A DNA stretch of 64,000 bases, taken from Roseiarcus sp963836695 (GTDB lineage: Bacteria; Pseudomonadota; Alphaproteobacteria; Rhizobiales; Beijerinckiaceae). The stretch lies in contig CAWIKX010000007.1 of NCBI GenBank assembly GCA_963836695.1, positions 372,001 to 436,000 on the forward strand, written 5' to 3'. Shown here piece by piece: positions 33,049 to 41,722 of the stretch (positions are counted from its first letter, which is position 1; every line of letters starts with the position of its first letter). A model generated the notes under the pieces. The model saw only the letters and a list, made by a program, of their open reading frames with translations, was not told the DNA's origin and did no database searches. Both the position numbers and the translations under genes were made by a program.

Positions 33049-34080
33049 ATGAGAAGGGCGAAGAAACCGACGATCAGCGACGTCGCCGCCAGGGCCGATG
33101 TCTCTGTCGGCACCGTGTCGCACCTCCTGAACGCGACGACCAATGTCAGCGCCGTCTTGCGCGAGCGTATAGAGAGCGCGATGCGCGTGCTCGGCTACGA
33201 GCAGAATATGCTTGCGCATGCTCAGAGGCGCCAGCGCGCCGCGGTCGTGGGAATTTCTGTGCCGCATGTCGACAGCGCTTATCTCGCAGCGCTCATCGAG
33301 AGCTTCGAGGATATCGCCGCCGTCCGGGGGTATCAGGTGATGCAGGTCCTGACGCGGCGGGACCCGCAGATAGAACTGCGCCGGGTGCGGGAGCTGCTGC
33401 GCCATCGGATTGCTGGCCTCATGCTCGTCCCGACCTCCGATCCTCACGAGACGCTCGAGATCATCCATGCGTCGGGAACTCCCGCCGTGCTTATCGATCG
33501 GCCGACCGGCGATCCGAGGTTCGACGAGGTGACGTTTAACAATCGGGAGGTCATGGCGGACGCCATTGGCAGGCTGCTTCGGCTGGGGCATCGCCGCATC
33601 TTGTTCGTGGTTCAGTCAAAGCGGCTCAGCATCTCGCGCCTTCGAATCGAGGCGCTCAATGAGGCCGCCTCGGCCTCGGCCTTCACAATCGAGGCGTCAG
33701 TTCTTGAAGTCGGTGATGACCCTCGCGGCCACGCTCGACGCCTCGACGAGGCGCTGAGCCGGGCTCGGCTTCCGCTAGCGGTGGTGGTCAGCAACAGCGT
33801 CCTCGCAGCGCGAGCGTTGCGAGTGCTCAAGGGAATGGGTGACGCATTTCCCTCGAAGATATCCCTGCTTGCGTTCGAGGAACCGGAATGGGCGGAACTT
33901 GTTTCGCCCCAACTGTCCGTTATCCAGCAGCCCGTGAAAGCGATCGCTCGAGAGGCGTGGGAACTGCTCCTGCGACGAATGAACGGCGAGGCCTCTCCAG
34001 TCCAGCGGCTGGAGTTGCGCGCGGAAATCAAACTGCGCGACTCTGTGCACGCGGTTGGGCGCGAGCGTCGCCGCGCATGA
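33049..34080 (+). CDS. LacI-family transcriptional regulator
   Basis: This 343-residue repressor or activator has an N-terminal helix-turn-helix TISDVAARADVSVGTVSHLL (about residues 8-27) and the hinge helix following it. A periplasmic-binding-protein-like effector domain starts at AAVVGISVPHVDSAYLAALI and ends SPQLSVIQQPVKAIAREAWE. The ATG at 33049 is chosen because it lies downstream of the predicted promoter; an in-frame ATG at 33001 would sit inside the operator. It divides the minus operon (synthetase, SnoaL, FAH) from the plus operon (TRAP transporter onward). The palindromes at 32996, 34130 and 39712 are its likely targets. The effector is unknown. Confidence 0.9.
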   Translation: MRRAKKPTISDVAARADVSVGTVSHLLNATTNVSAVLRERIESAMRVLGYEQNMLAHAQRRQRAAVVGISVPHVDSAYLAALIESFEDIAAVRGYQVMQVLTRRDPQIELRRVRELLRHRIAGLMLVPTSDPHETLEIIHASGTPAVLIDRPTGDPRFDEVTFNNREVMADAIGRLLRLGHRRILFVVQSKRLSISRLRIEALNEAASASAFTIEASVLEVGDDPRGHARRLDEALSRARLPLAVVVSNSVLAARALRVLKGMGDAFPSKISLLAFEEPEWAELVSPQLSVIQQPVKAIAREAWELLLRRMNGEASPVQRLELRAEIKLRDSVHAVGRERRRA

Positions 34081-34129
34081 GAGCTAAGCCACCGGCGAAT
34101 GGGGCAATGGCCCAGTGAAGGAACGCCTC

Positions 34130-34143
34130 TTGAAATGTTTCAA
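34130..34143. promoter_or_regulatory. LacI-family operator 2 (TRAP operon promoter)
   Basis: TTGAAATGTTTCAA, identical to operator 1. TTGAAA also reads as a -35 with CATAGT 17 bases downstream (34153-34158), so bound regulator would block the promoter of the transporter operon. It lies 65 bases before the binding-protein start. Confidence 0.8.
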
Positions 34144-34207
34144 ACCGCGGGTCATAGTTCGTCGTAAGGGAATGAAACCGACCAAAAAGATTCGGGAGGA
34201 CCGGCCT

Positions 34208-35206
34208 ATGGCAACCGTGACCGCGCGCTCTCGCCTTGCGCTTCTGCTTGGAGCGGCAGTTGCACCGCTGACTGCCTTTGGACCGGCCATGGCGGCGGAG
34301 TTTGAATTCAGGCTCGGCCATCCGCTGACGACAGCCGACGCTGCGCATGTCGCAATGACCGCCCTGGCCGACGGCCTGAAGAAACGCTCCGACGGCCGCA
34401 TCGACGTGACGGTTTTCCCTGCCGACCAGCTCGGGGCGCAAGCCGACATTGGCGAAATGGTGCGCCAAGGGGCGGCGGTCATTCAGCTGACTGACGCGTT
34501 GTTCCTCGGCAAGTATGTGGCGGACGCCGCAGTCCTTCAGGCTCCCTACCTGATGGACGATCCCACCGAATTCAGGAAGCTGATCGGCTCAGCCTGGCTC
34601 GACGATCTCAACAAACGTCTCGCCGCGAAAGGCTTCCGCGTCATCTCTTGGAGCAACTATTTCGGTACGCGCCAGATCCTTTCCAAGAAACCGATCCACG
34701 AACCGAAGGATCTCGCGGGCCTCAATTTCCGCTGCGGCGCAGCGCCTATGTATGTCGAGATGGTGAAGGCCATGGGCGCTCGTCCTATTACGACCGGCTT
34801 CGCTGAAGTCTACACCGGGCTCGCTCAGGGCACCCTCGATCTCTTGGAGGCGCCTTTGCCGACAATGTGGGCCTCCAAGTTTTATGAACAAGCCAAGTAT
34901 GCCTCGCTGACCGCCCACATGATTGGCTGGGACCCCGTCGTGATGAGCGAAACTGTTTATCAAGCCATGCCGCCGGACCTGCAGAAGATCATTCTCGAAG
35001 AAGCGGACGCCGCGGCGGTGGTGATGACGAAGCTCAAGACTCAGGAAGAGCGGGACATCATTCCGAAATACAAGGCCGCCGGCGTCACCGTCATTGAGGA
35101 CGTCGATCGCGCTGCCTTCCGCCAGGCGACGGCCCCGGTTTATGATCGCTATCCTGGCTTCACTCCGGGCATCAAGGCGACGGTTCAGGGCCTGCTGACG
35201 AAATGA
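34208..35206 (+). CDS. TRAP transporter solute-binding protein (DctP family)
   Basis: This 332-residue periplasmic protein has a signal peptide with a hydrophobic core (LALLLGAAVAPLTAFGPAMA, cleavage after AMA-A). The mature part FEFRLGHPLTTADAAHVAMT and PADQLGAQADIGEMVRQGAA are DctP hallmarks. The Arg in LNFRCGAAPMYVEM is the expected carboxylate-binding residue. GGGAGGA before ATG 34208 sets the start; upstream in-frame ATGs would break the signal peptide. It captures an organic acid for the DctQM permease. The stop overlaps the next start by four bases. Confidence 0.92.
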   Translation: MATVTARSRLALLLGAAVAPLTAFGPAMAAEFEFRLGHPLTTADAAHVAMTALADGLKKRSDGRIDVTVFPADQLGAQADIGEMVRQGAAVIQLTDALFLGKYVADAAVLQAPYLMDDPTEFRKLIGSAWLDDLNKRLAAKGFRVISWSNYFGTRQILSKKPIHEPKDLAGLNFRCGAAPMYVEMVKAMGARPITTGFAEVYTGLAQGTLDLLEAPLPTMWASKFYEQAKYASLTAHMIGWDPVVMSETVYQAMPPDLQKIILEEADAAAVVMTKLKTQEERDIIPKYKAAGVTVIEDVDRAAFRQATAPVYDRYPGFTPGIKATVQGLLTK

Positions 35207-35676
35207 CCGCGGGCGAAGGTCCTAACGACAAGGGCTACCGCCTATCGCTCGAACTCGTCCTGATGAACGTCGGCTTCGTGGTGCTGGTCGGCGCGATCGT
35301 TTGGGGCGTCCTGTCGCGATACGTCACTCAGAATCCCGCGACGTGGGTCGAGGAGGTGTCGAGCATCGCCTTCACCTTTGTCGTTTTTATTGGCGCCGCG
35401 GAAGTCCAAAGGCGAGGCAAGCACGTCAGCGTCGATTTGCTGACATCCCTCCTACCGCAACGGGTCCGCAGCTCGCTGGATTTCGTCGTCGGAGCGCTGG
35501 TGGCTGTCTATTGTTTCTACGTCGCTTGGCTTGGCCTCAAGGAGGCGGTCGCGAGCAGTGCAGCCACGACCAGCATGCTCAACATTCCGCTCAGCGTTCC
35601 ATACGGCGCTTTGGCCTTGGGATTTCTTTTGTTCGGCCTGCGCAGCCTACAGCGTTTGTGGCGCGGGCGGAGCTGA
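35203..35676 (+). CDS. TRAP transporter small permease (DctQ family)
   Basis: This 157-residue protein has four membrane helices: LVLMNVGFVVLVGAIVWGVL, VSSIAFTFVVFIGAAEVQRR, VVGALVAVYCFYVAWLGLKE and SVPYGALALGFLLFGLRSLQ. TWVEEVS and RRGKHVSVD are the family's conserved polar patches. It acts with the large permease in sodium- or proton-driven uptake. ATGA overlap with the binding-protein gene and a five-base gap to the large permease show tight coupling. Confidence 0.9.
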   Translation: MTAGEGPNDKGYRLSLELVLMNVGFVVLVGAIVWGVLSRYVTQNPATWVEEVSSIAFTFVVFIGAAEVQRRGKHVSVDLLTSLLPQRVRSSLDFVVGALVAVYCFYVAWLGLKEAVASSAATTSMLNIPLSVPYGALALGFLLFGLRSLQRLWRGRS

Positions 35677-35681
35677 GAAGC

Positions 35682-36974
35682 ATGGATGTATGGCCGCTCT
35701 CTATTTTCATTCTGCTCCTCTTTCTCAACGTGCCTGTCACTGTTGCGATCGGCTCGGGCGCGCTTTTCTTTTTCCTGCATCAGCGCGGCCTGCCGCTGAC
35801 GATTTTTCCCCAGCGGATCTCAGCTTTCTCTCAATCCTTTCCGCTCGTCGCCATCCCAATGTTCACCTTCGCCGGCGTAATCATGAATCACTCCGGTATT
35901 ACAACGCGGCTTTTAAACCTCGCCGAGACATTGGTCGGGCACATGTCCGGCGCGCTTGCTCAGACCAACGTTCTGCTTGCTACGTTGATGGGGTTCGAGT
36001 TGGGCTCCGGCAACGCCGACGCTGCGATGCAGTCCAAAATGCTCGGCACGCAGATGGTGCGCCGCGGCTATCCGAGGCCCTTCGCCGCCGCGATTGTCGC
36101 TGCGTCCGCGGTGATCACGCCGATGATGCCGCCCGGCCTCGGCTTCGTGCTCTACGGCTATCTCGCAAACGTTTCGGTGGGCAGGCTCTTCATGGCGGGC
36201 ATCGTGCCAGGTTTCACGATGATGACCGTCCTCATGATTACGACGCATTTCCTCTCGAAGCGCTACGGCTTCCGACCGACACGCGACCGAATGGCGTCGC
36301 CGGCCGAAATCCTTGGCGCGCTCAGGCAAGCGAGCTGGGCGCTCACCGTCCCTTTCGTTGTCATCTTTGGTCTGCGTTACGGAATCTTCACTCCGACCGA
36401 AGCAGGCGCGGTGATCGCCACCTATTCGTTGGCTGTCGGACTCTTCGTTTATCGCGAGCTGAAAATATCGCAGTTATGGGAAGTCACAACCGAGGCCGCG
36501 CTCGCAACCGCGACCGTGATGATGATCATCAGCGCCGCCAACGCGCTTGGCTACTACATGACGCTCGACCAGATTGCGTCGCATGTCGGCTCGACCTTGA
36601 CGGCGCTTACTACGAACCCGCTCTTGATGCTTGTTGTCATCAACATCTTCTTGCTCTGCATCGGGATGGTGCTGGAGAGCGTGGCGACGCTCATTCTGCT
36701 GACGCCGATCCTTGTGCCGATTGCCCTCCAAGTCGGCATCGACCCGGTGCATCTCGGCGTACTCATATGTCTCAACGTAACGCTTGGCGCTATTCACCCC
36801 CCGGTCGGCACGCTCATGTTCATCACCTGCGGCGTGCTGGACGTCCGGATCTCGGAGTACACCCTAGCAATCCTGCCGTTGCTTGCTGTGCAGCTTGCCG
36901 TCCTCGTGCTGCTCATTCTCTTCCCGCCTCTTGTTTTGACACTGCCCAACTGGGCTTTCGGGCCAGGCCACTAA
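35682..36974 (+). CDS. TRAP transporter large permease (DctM family)
   Basis: This 430-residue protein has about twelve membrane segments of the ion-transporter superfamily. SFPLVAIPMFTFAGVIMNHS, GFELGSGNADAAMQSKMLG, AIVAASAVITPMMPPGLGFV, YGIFTPTEAGAVIATYSLAV and NVTLGAIHPPVGTLMFITCG are the standard DctM blocks. MMPPG and HPPVG match the helix-breaking substrate and ion sites. GAGAAG before ATG 35682 supports the start. It is the main channel of the TRAP system; the substrate is presumably the acid handled by the neighbouring CoA enzymes. Confidence 0.92.
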   Translation: MDVWPLSIFILLLFLNVPVTVAIGSGALFFFLHQRGLPLTIFPQRISAFSQSFPLVAIPMFTFAGVIMNHSGITTRLLNLAETLVGHMSGALAQTNVLLATLMGFELGSGNADAAMQSKMLGTQMVRRGYPRPFAAAIVAASAVITPMMPPGLGFVLYGYLANVSVGRLFMAGIVPGFTMMTVLMITTHFLSKRYGFRPTRDRMASPAEILGALRQASWALTVPFVVIFGLRYGIFTPTEAGAVIATYSLAVGLFVYRELKISQLWEVTTEAALATATVMMIISAANALGYYMTLDQIASHVGSTLTALTTNPLLMLVVINIFLLCIGMVLESVATLILLTPILVPIALQVGIDPVHLGVLICLNVTLGAIHPPVGTLMFITCGVLDVRISEYTLAILPLLAVQLAVLVLLILFPPLVLTLPNWAFGPGH

Positions 36975-36986
36975 TGGGGCTGAGCG

Positions 36987-37757
36987 GTGAGTGAATCAGG
37001 CGTCCGCTGCCGGATCGAAGCGCCCAGCGTCGCGGTGGTGACATTGGACCACCCCCCGGTGAACGCGCTGAGCCGCGAGGTCCGCATCGCCCTCATCGCG
37101 GCGTTCGACGCGCTCGACGCGGATACGGACGTGCGCGCGATCGTGCTCACGGCGAAAGGGAAAGTCTTTTGCGCCGGAGCGGACATCAAGGAGAAGGCCG
37201 CGCTTGCTGGTGATTCGACCGACTACGCCCGTGCGAACCGACTGACTCGCGATGGCTTTTTCTGCATCCTGGACAGTTCGAAGCCGGTCATCGCGGCGGT
37301 GCAGGGCGCTGCGCTCGGAGCGGGCTGCGTGCTCGCCGCTTGTTGCGACATGATCTTCGCCGCGGAGAGCGCCGTCTTCGGCTTGCCGGAGATCGACGTG
37401 GGCCAGGGCGGCGGCGCAAGCTTCATGCAACGCATTTTGCCACCCTCCAAGTTCCGCCGCATGATGTTGACTGGAGAGCGCGTTCCCGCGGCCGAATTCT
37501 ATCGGCTCGGCGCTGTCGAAGCCTGCGTTTCTGACGGCGAACTCATGCCCGCTGCGCTTGGCATGGCCAGCGTGATCGCTGCGAAGCCGGCCGGCGCCGT
37601 CCGGCGTATCCGCGGCGCGTTCTCGACGGTGGAGGCTCTCAGCGTGCGCGACGGCTTTCACGTCGAGCAGGCCTACACGAGCGAACTCAGCCGCTCGCCC
37701 GAGGGCGCGGCTGCACGACAAGCCTTCTTCGAACGGCGCAAGGAGAGCAAACCCTAG
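36987..37757 (+). CDS. Enoyl-CoA hydratase/isomerase family protein, variant active site
   Basis: This 256-residue crotonase-fold protein starts with GTG. VTLDHPPVNALSREVRIALI is the first CoA block, KVFCAGADIKE the first oxyanion-hole loop, and AALGAGCVLAACCDMIFAAE the second. In ordinary hydratases the latter reads GGGCELA with a catalytic Glu; here Val replaces it. The second Glu is kept in FGLPEIDVGQGG. One-Glu members are often isomerases, dehalogenases or C-C lyases. It lies 12 bases after the TRAP permease and two before the cyclase gene, so it is part of the operon. Confidence 0.88.
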   Translation: MSESGVRCRIEAPSVAVVTLDHPPVNALSREVRIALIAAFDALDADTDVRAIVLTAKGKVFCAGADIKEKAALAGDSTDYARANRLTRDGFFCILDSSKPVIAAVQGAALGAGCVLAACCDMIFAAESAVFGLPEIDVGQGGGASFMQRILPPSKFRRMMLTGERVPAAEFYRLGAVEACVSDGELMPAALGMASVIAAKPAGAVRRIRGAFSTVEALSVRDGFHVEQAYTSELSRSPEGAAARQAFFERRKESKP

Positions 37758-37759
37758 CC

Positions 37760-38809
37760 ATGCCGAAGCGATGGAGCCGCAGGCCCGATGGGTCGAACTG
37801 GGGCGATTTCGGCCCCGATGATCAACTCGGCCGCCTCAATCTGCTGACGCCAGAGCGCGTGCGAGCGGGCGCGCGCGAGGTTCGCGAAGGGATCAGGTTT
37901 TGTCTGAGCTTGCCGCTGGATAGGCCGGGCGGCAATGTCTTGAGCCCGAGCCGATTCCCGCCAGTCCTGCGCCCGACGCTGCGCAACGGACGGCCAAGGA
38001 TGAACTATCGCGTCGCGGACGACAATCCAGATGCGACCGATCTCATCTGCGACGACGCAGCGGTCCTGCACACCCAATATTCCACGCACTGGGACGCATT
38101 CTCCCACACCGGCTTCATGTTCGACGCCGACGGCGATGGGGCGCCGGAGGCGCGCTATTACAACGGCTTTCGGGCTGGCGAGGACATTGTCGGTCCGACC
38201 GACCCGACGGAGGCTGGGGCGACTGGCTTCTTCCAGGCGAAATCCACATCGTTCGCCAAATCTCTCGGCATCGAAGGAATGGCCGCCACCGGCGTGCAAG
38301 GGCGCGGGGTTGTGATTGACCTAAACCGCGACGGCGACGAGGCCCGCGCGGTGATCGGATATGACGCGCTCATGCGGGTTATTGAGCGGGACATGGTCGA
38401 GATCGAGACCGGCGACATGGTCTGCATCCATACTGGCTACGCCGATCTGCTCTCGCGCAACTATGGCAGCGTCGATCGGGAGCTTGCGCACAACCGTTGC
38501 GCCGTTCTCAATGGACGCGATCGGCGACTGTTGCAGTGGATCACCGACAGCGGACTATCGGTGCTCATTGCCGACAATTTCGCCGTGGAGAGTTTCCCGG
38601 CTGTCGAGCACGTCGGTTGCTGCGCCGCGGCCCCCCTCCACGAGCATTGCCTCTTCAAGCTAGGTGTGCATCTCGGTGAGCTTTGGCACCTAACTCCGCT
38701 TGCGCATTGGCTGAGGGATGCCGGACGGTACAGGTTCCTGCTGACCGCCCCGCCCCTCCGCCTACCTGGCGCAACCGGCTCTCCCGTGACGCCCGTCGCG
38801 ACCGTTTGA
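37760..38809 (+). CDS. Cyclase-family metal hydrolase (kynurenine formamidase-like)
   Basis: This 349-residue protein of the cyclase superfamily (kynurenine formamidase, isatin hydrolase and relatives) has the metal motif THWDAFSHTG (about residues 107-116), with the variant HTQYSTHWDAFSH instead of HxGTHxDxxxH. DLNRDGDEARAVIG and GDMVCIHTGYADLL complete the site. It is longer than formamidases (about 210) and belongs to the 300-350 residue branch seen in catabolic clusters. Members hydrolyse amides or open rings with Mn or Zn. It probably opens a ring or cleaves an ester or amide of the substrate. Confidence 0.87.
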   Translation: MPKRWSRRPDGSNWGDFGPDDQLGRLNLLTPERVRAGAREVREGIRFCLSLPLDRPGGNVLSPSRFPPVLRPTLRNGRPRMNYRVADDNPDATDLICDDAAVLHTQYSTHWDAFSHTGFMFDADGDGAPEARYYNGFRAGEDIVGPTDPTEAGATGFFQAKSTSFAKSLGIEGMAATGVQGRGVVIDLNRDGDEARAVIGYDALMRVIERDMVEIETGDMVCIHTGYADLLSRNYGSVDRELAHNRCAVLNGRDRRLLQWITDSGLSVLIADNFAVESFPAVEHVGCCAAAPLHEHCLFKLGVHLGELWHLTPLAHWLRDAGRYRFLLTAPPLRLPGATGSPVTPVATV

Positions 38810-38837
38810 CCCGATCACCAATAGCACGAGGGACCCA

Positions 38838-39671
38838 ATGCCGAAGCCCAAATCTCAGTACGATCCCGGCAGCGCGCCGAAGAATCTTGAATTCATCAAA
38901 TATGAGAAGAAGGGAAACATAGCTTGCGTCACCATCAATCGGCCCGAAGTTCGCAACGCGCTGCATAGCTTCGCCTATATCGAGCTTCGCTCGTGCTGGC
39001 GCGATATCGGGCTCGATCCCAATATCTATGTCGGCATCCTCACCGGGACCGGCCAGGCTTTTTGCGCCGGTCGTGACGTGAAGTTCTTGGCCAAGTACCG
39101 CACCGAGGGCAAGCAGACGCCACATGAAGATCCAAACAGCCCCCATTACCACTGGGGCGGGGGCGGACAGCCGCAAGACGTGAGCCTCGAGAAGCCGTTG
39201 ATCGCGGCGCTGAACGGCTTCGCGGTCGGCGTTGGCCTCAACATGGCTTTGCAATGTCAGCTGCGCGTGATGGCCGACGACGCGTGGATCGGCGATCAGC
39301 ACACGAATGTTGGCCGACTAGGTGCGCCGCACGAGATGTACCAGGCCCTGCCGCGCACCGCGGCGGCGTATTTGAGTCTCTGCAACGGGCGCCTCACCGC
39401 GCAAGAATGCCTGCAACTAGGGATCGTCAACCGCATCGCGCCGAAGGAGAAGGTGGTGGAGACTGCGGTGCAGCTCGCTGAGATGGTTTGCAATGGCTCA
39501 CCGCTCGCCACCCAGGCGGTTGTCCGTATGTACCGGATGACAACCGCTTTCCCGCCTTCCCTTATCGCCTATGCGCGTCATCTCGATCAAGAGATCGCTG
39601 AGACCGATGACGGCGAAGAAGGCGCGCGCGCCTTCGCTGAAAAGCGAGAGCCGCGCTGGAAGCTGCGATGA
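38838..39671 (+). CDS. Enoyl-CoA hydratase/isomerase family protein lacking both catalytic Glu
   Basis: This 277-residue crotonase-fold protein contains KKGNIACVTINRPEVRNALH, GQAFCAGRDVKFL and the second loop NGFAVGVGLNMALQCQL. Against the hydratase pattern GGGCELA...FGQPE, the first Glu is Asn and the second is His (WIGDQHTNVG). So it is unlikely to hydrate enoyl-CoA. An unusual insert PNSPHYHWGGGGQPQDV lies near the active site. Crotonase relatives with such changes include beta-diketone hydrolases and other C-C cleaving enzymes. It is the last gene of the TRAP operon; the next gene has its own operator. Confidence 0.85.
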   Translation: MPKPKSQYDPGSAPKNLEFIKYEKKGNIACVTINRPEVRNALHSFAYIELRSCWRDIGLDPNIYVGILTGTGQAFCAGRDVKFLAKYRTEGKQTPHEDPNSPHYHWGGGGQPQDVSLEKPLIAALNGFAVGVGLNMALQCQLRVMADDAWIGDQHTNVGRLGAPHEMYQALPRTAAAYLSLCNGRLTAQECLQLGIVNRIAPKEKVVETAVQLAEMVCNGSPLATQAVVRMYRMTTAFPPSLIAYARHLDQEIAETDDGEEGARAFAEKREPRWKLR

Positions 39672-39711
39672 ACCTTGCCAGGTTCCTTGACAAGAAAAAG
39701 GCGAACTGCCA

Positions 39712-39725
39712 TTGAAACGGTTCAA
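39712..39725. promoter_or_regulatory. LacI-family operator 3 (exported hydrolase promoter)
   Basis: TTGAAACGGTTCAA, a palindromic variant of operators 1 and 2 with the same outer TTGAA/TTCAA arms and 14-base length. A TTGACA hexamer lies at 39687-39692, so the site overlaps the -10/+1 region of the hydrolase promoter. This links the single hydrolase gene to the same regulator. Confidence 0.7.
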
Positions 39726-39845
39726 AAAATAGACTGCGAAGCGCGATGCCGTTCGCCAAAAAACGCGCCGCCTCTCCATTGCGCAACAAGGGGAATGCGG
39801 AAAGCTTGTAACGGGGACGGCTCGCGACACGAGGGAGGAAAAAGA

Positions 39846-40958
39846 ATGCGGACATTCTCGGCGGTCTCACGCGCAGCGCTTGCTCTCTCACTTGCGGCGC
39901 TATGGGTTTGCGCCCCCGTTCATGCGCAGCAGTTGAACGAAGTGCAGAAGCCGAAGGAGCCGCTGACGCTCGAACAGGAAGGCAGTTTTTTCGTCGGCGG
40001 ACACCCGATCGATATCGAGATCACCGAATGGGAAGAGCTCGGCCCCGATTTCGCGAAAGCGTTCGGGATGCCGGGCAAGGCCATGGTCGATCAGATGTAT
40101 GTGCAGTTCCAGAAGGCGCCGGGCTCCGAAAACCACGTGCCGATCGTCTTCCTGCATGGCTGCTGCCTGACTTCGAAGACGTGGGAAACCACTCCCGACG
40201 GCCGCATGGGATGGTACGAGTATTTCACCCGGAAAGGGTTCCCGACTTATCTTGCCGAGCAATCGGGCCGCGGCCGATCAGGCTTCAACCCGACCGGATT
40301 CAACGAGGTGCGTGAGGGCAAGCTTCCGCCCGGCGAGCAGAGACGAATGCTGCTCGCGACCGATAAGTTCGCCTGGCTGATCTTCCGCTTTGGCCCGAAA
40401 TTTGGGGAGGCGTGGCCTGACGAGCAGTACCCGATGGATCACGTCGACGAGCTTTACAAGCAAGTCGTGCCCGACCTAATCCTGACGGAAGTCGCGAGCC
40501 TTGGGCAGCAATTCGGGTCGCCTGACACCGACAATCCGACCGTCGTCAATATGGCTACGCTTGCCAAGGACCTCGGCGGCGCAATCCTGGTCGGCCATTC
40601 CCAGACGAGCCCGGTCCCGACTCAGGCGGCACTCAAACAGATGCCCGGAATCAAGGGCCTCATTCAGCTCGAAACGGGATGCTTTGACAACCTCACCCCG
40701 GAGCAGATCAACGTTCTCGCCAAAATTCCCATGCTTGTGGTCGTCGGAGACCACTGGGATTCGCCTCAGCCTCCGCCGAACTGCAAGAAGGAGATGGACC
40801 AGATCAACGGCGCTGGGGGTGATTTCACTTTCATCTCTCTCCCCGACGTCGGCCTAAAGGGCAACAGCCACATGTTCATGCAGGACAAGAATAACCTGCA
40901 GGTCGCCGACGTTCTCATCGATTGGATCGACCATCACGTCGAACATCGAAAGAATTGA
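39846..40958 (+). CDS. Exported alpha/beta hydrolase
   Basis: This 370-residue protein has a signal peptide (SRAALALSLAALWVCAPVHA, then QQ). The fold is clear: VPIVFLHGCCLTSKTWE (oxyanion loop), FPTYLAEQSGRGRSGFNPTG, the nucleophile elbow GGAILVGHSQTSPVPTQ (Ser about 251), PMLVVVGDHWDS (acid) and GLKGNSHMFMQDKNN (His). GGGAGGA precedes ATG 39846; an upstream in-frame start at 39675 would destroy the signal peptide. It probably hydrolyses an ester or lactone in the periplasm, giving the acid taken up by the TRAP system. That link is inferred from the shared operator. Confidence 0.87.
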   Translation: MRTFSAVSRAALALSLAALWVCAPVHAQQLNEVQKPKEPLTLEQEGSFFVGGHPIDIEITEWEELGPDFAKAFGMPGKAMVDQMYVQFQKAPGSENHVPIVFLHGCCLTSKTWETTPDGRMGWYEYFTRKGFPTYLAEQSGRGRSGFNPTGFNEVREGKLPPGEQRRMLLATDKFAWLIFRFGPKFGEAWPDEQYPMDHVDELYKQVVPDLILTEVASLGQQFGSPDTDNPTVVNMATLAKDLGGAILVGHSQTSPVPTQAALKQMPGIKGLIQLETGCFDNLTPEQINVLAKIPMLVVVGDHWDSPQPPPNCKKEMDQINGAGGDFTFISLPDVGLKGNSHMFMQDKNNLQVADVLIDWIDHHVEHRKN

Positions 40959-41202
40959 ACTCGAACTGGGGCCTTGGCGCTTCCCGCGCCTGATCGCAGT
41001 TTGACGCGGCAGCGGTCGTCTCCCAGCCGGGAGATTACGGAGATCTGAACCACGCATCGGTGGCGACACAGTCCATTTTTTGGGAGCTCGCTGGAAAGCG
41101 AGTCTGGCGGATTACCGGCTTACCTTGACCGCTAAGATTGATCGAAGAGTGGCGCCGGGATAGCAGCGACTCGGTGCGATTGTTCAAGGACAGGGAAGAA
41201 AC

Positions 41203-41681
41203 TCAGCGGATGTCGTCGGCGAATTTCTGCGGGTCCCAGACGCGTCCGCGATGCTCGGGTTGCGGATCGCAGCGGAAGTTGCGCTCCTCGATGTACCACT
41301 TGCCTTTCACCTTCCGGAACTTGTGGTAGTAGATTCCGGTTTCGAAGATCTTCGGCACGGGAAGACGCCGGTGGTGAAGCCGATGATGAAGGAGCGCATC
41401 GTTGCGGTCTCTCCATCGCCTTCAAGAATCTGCACCCCATTGTTCCAGTGGCGCAACTGACCCTCGGCGAAGTCGCACACGGACTTGCAGAAGGCGGCCA
41501 GCTCCTTTCGGCCGATATATTTCTTTGCGATTTTTGATTGCGAACCCCCGCCCGTATGCATGAACGCGCCGTCTTCGGTGAAGCAATTGGCGTAGGCTTC
41601 CGGATCGCCGAGATCGATCGCGAAATCGTAGCGCGCGATCACTTCGCGGATTTCCTCGCGATCCTCTAAGGTGAGCGGCAT
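41203..41681 (-). pseudogene. SnoaL-like / NTF2-fold protein, one frameshift
   Basis: The first frame from ATG 41681 (DREEIREVIARYDFAIDLGD, YANCFTEDGAFMHTGGGS, GQLRHWNNGVQILEGDGETA) ends GVFPCRRSS. The family text continues in another frame from the GGG at 41359-41361: PKIFETGIYYHKFRKVKGKW, then YIEERNFRCDPQPEHRG, ending FADDIR at 41203. Restoring one base gives about 159 residues, a normal length. The fold is the same as the protein at 30348-30767 but sequence similarity is low. It may begin or follow the minus operon with the alpha/beta hydrolase (41-base gap). Confidence 0.78.
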
Positions 41682-41722
41682 TGTCGAGTCTCTCCTTTGT
41701 TTATGACCGAAAATCGCGCGGG

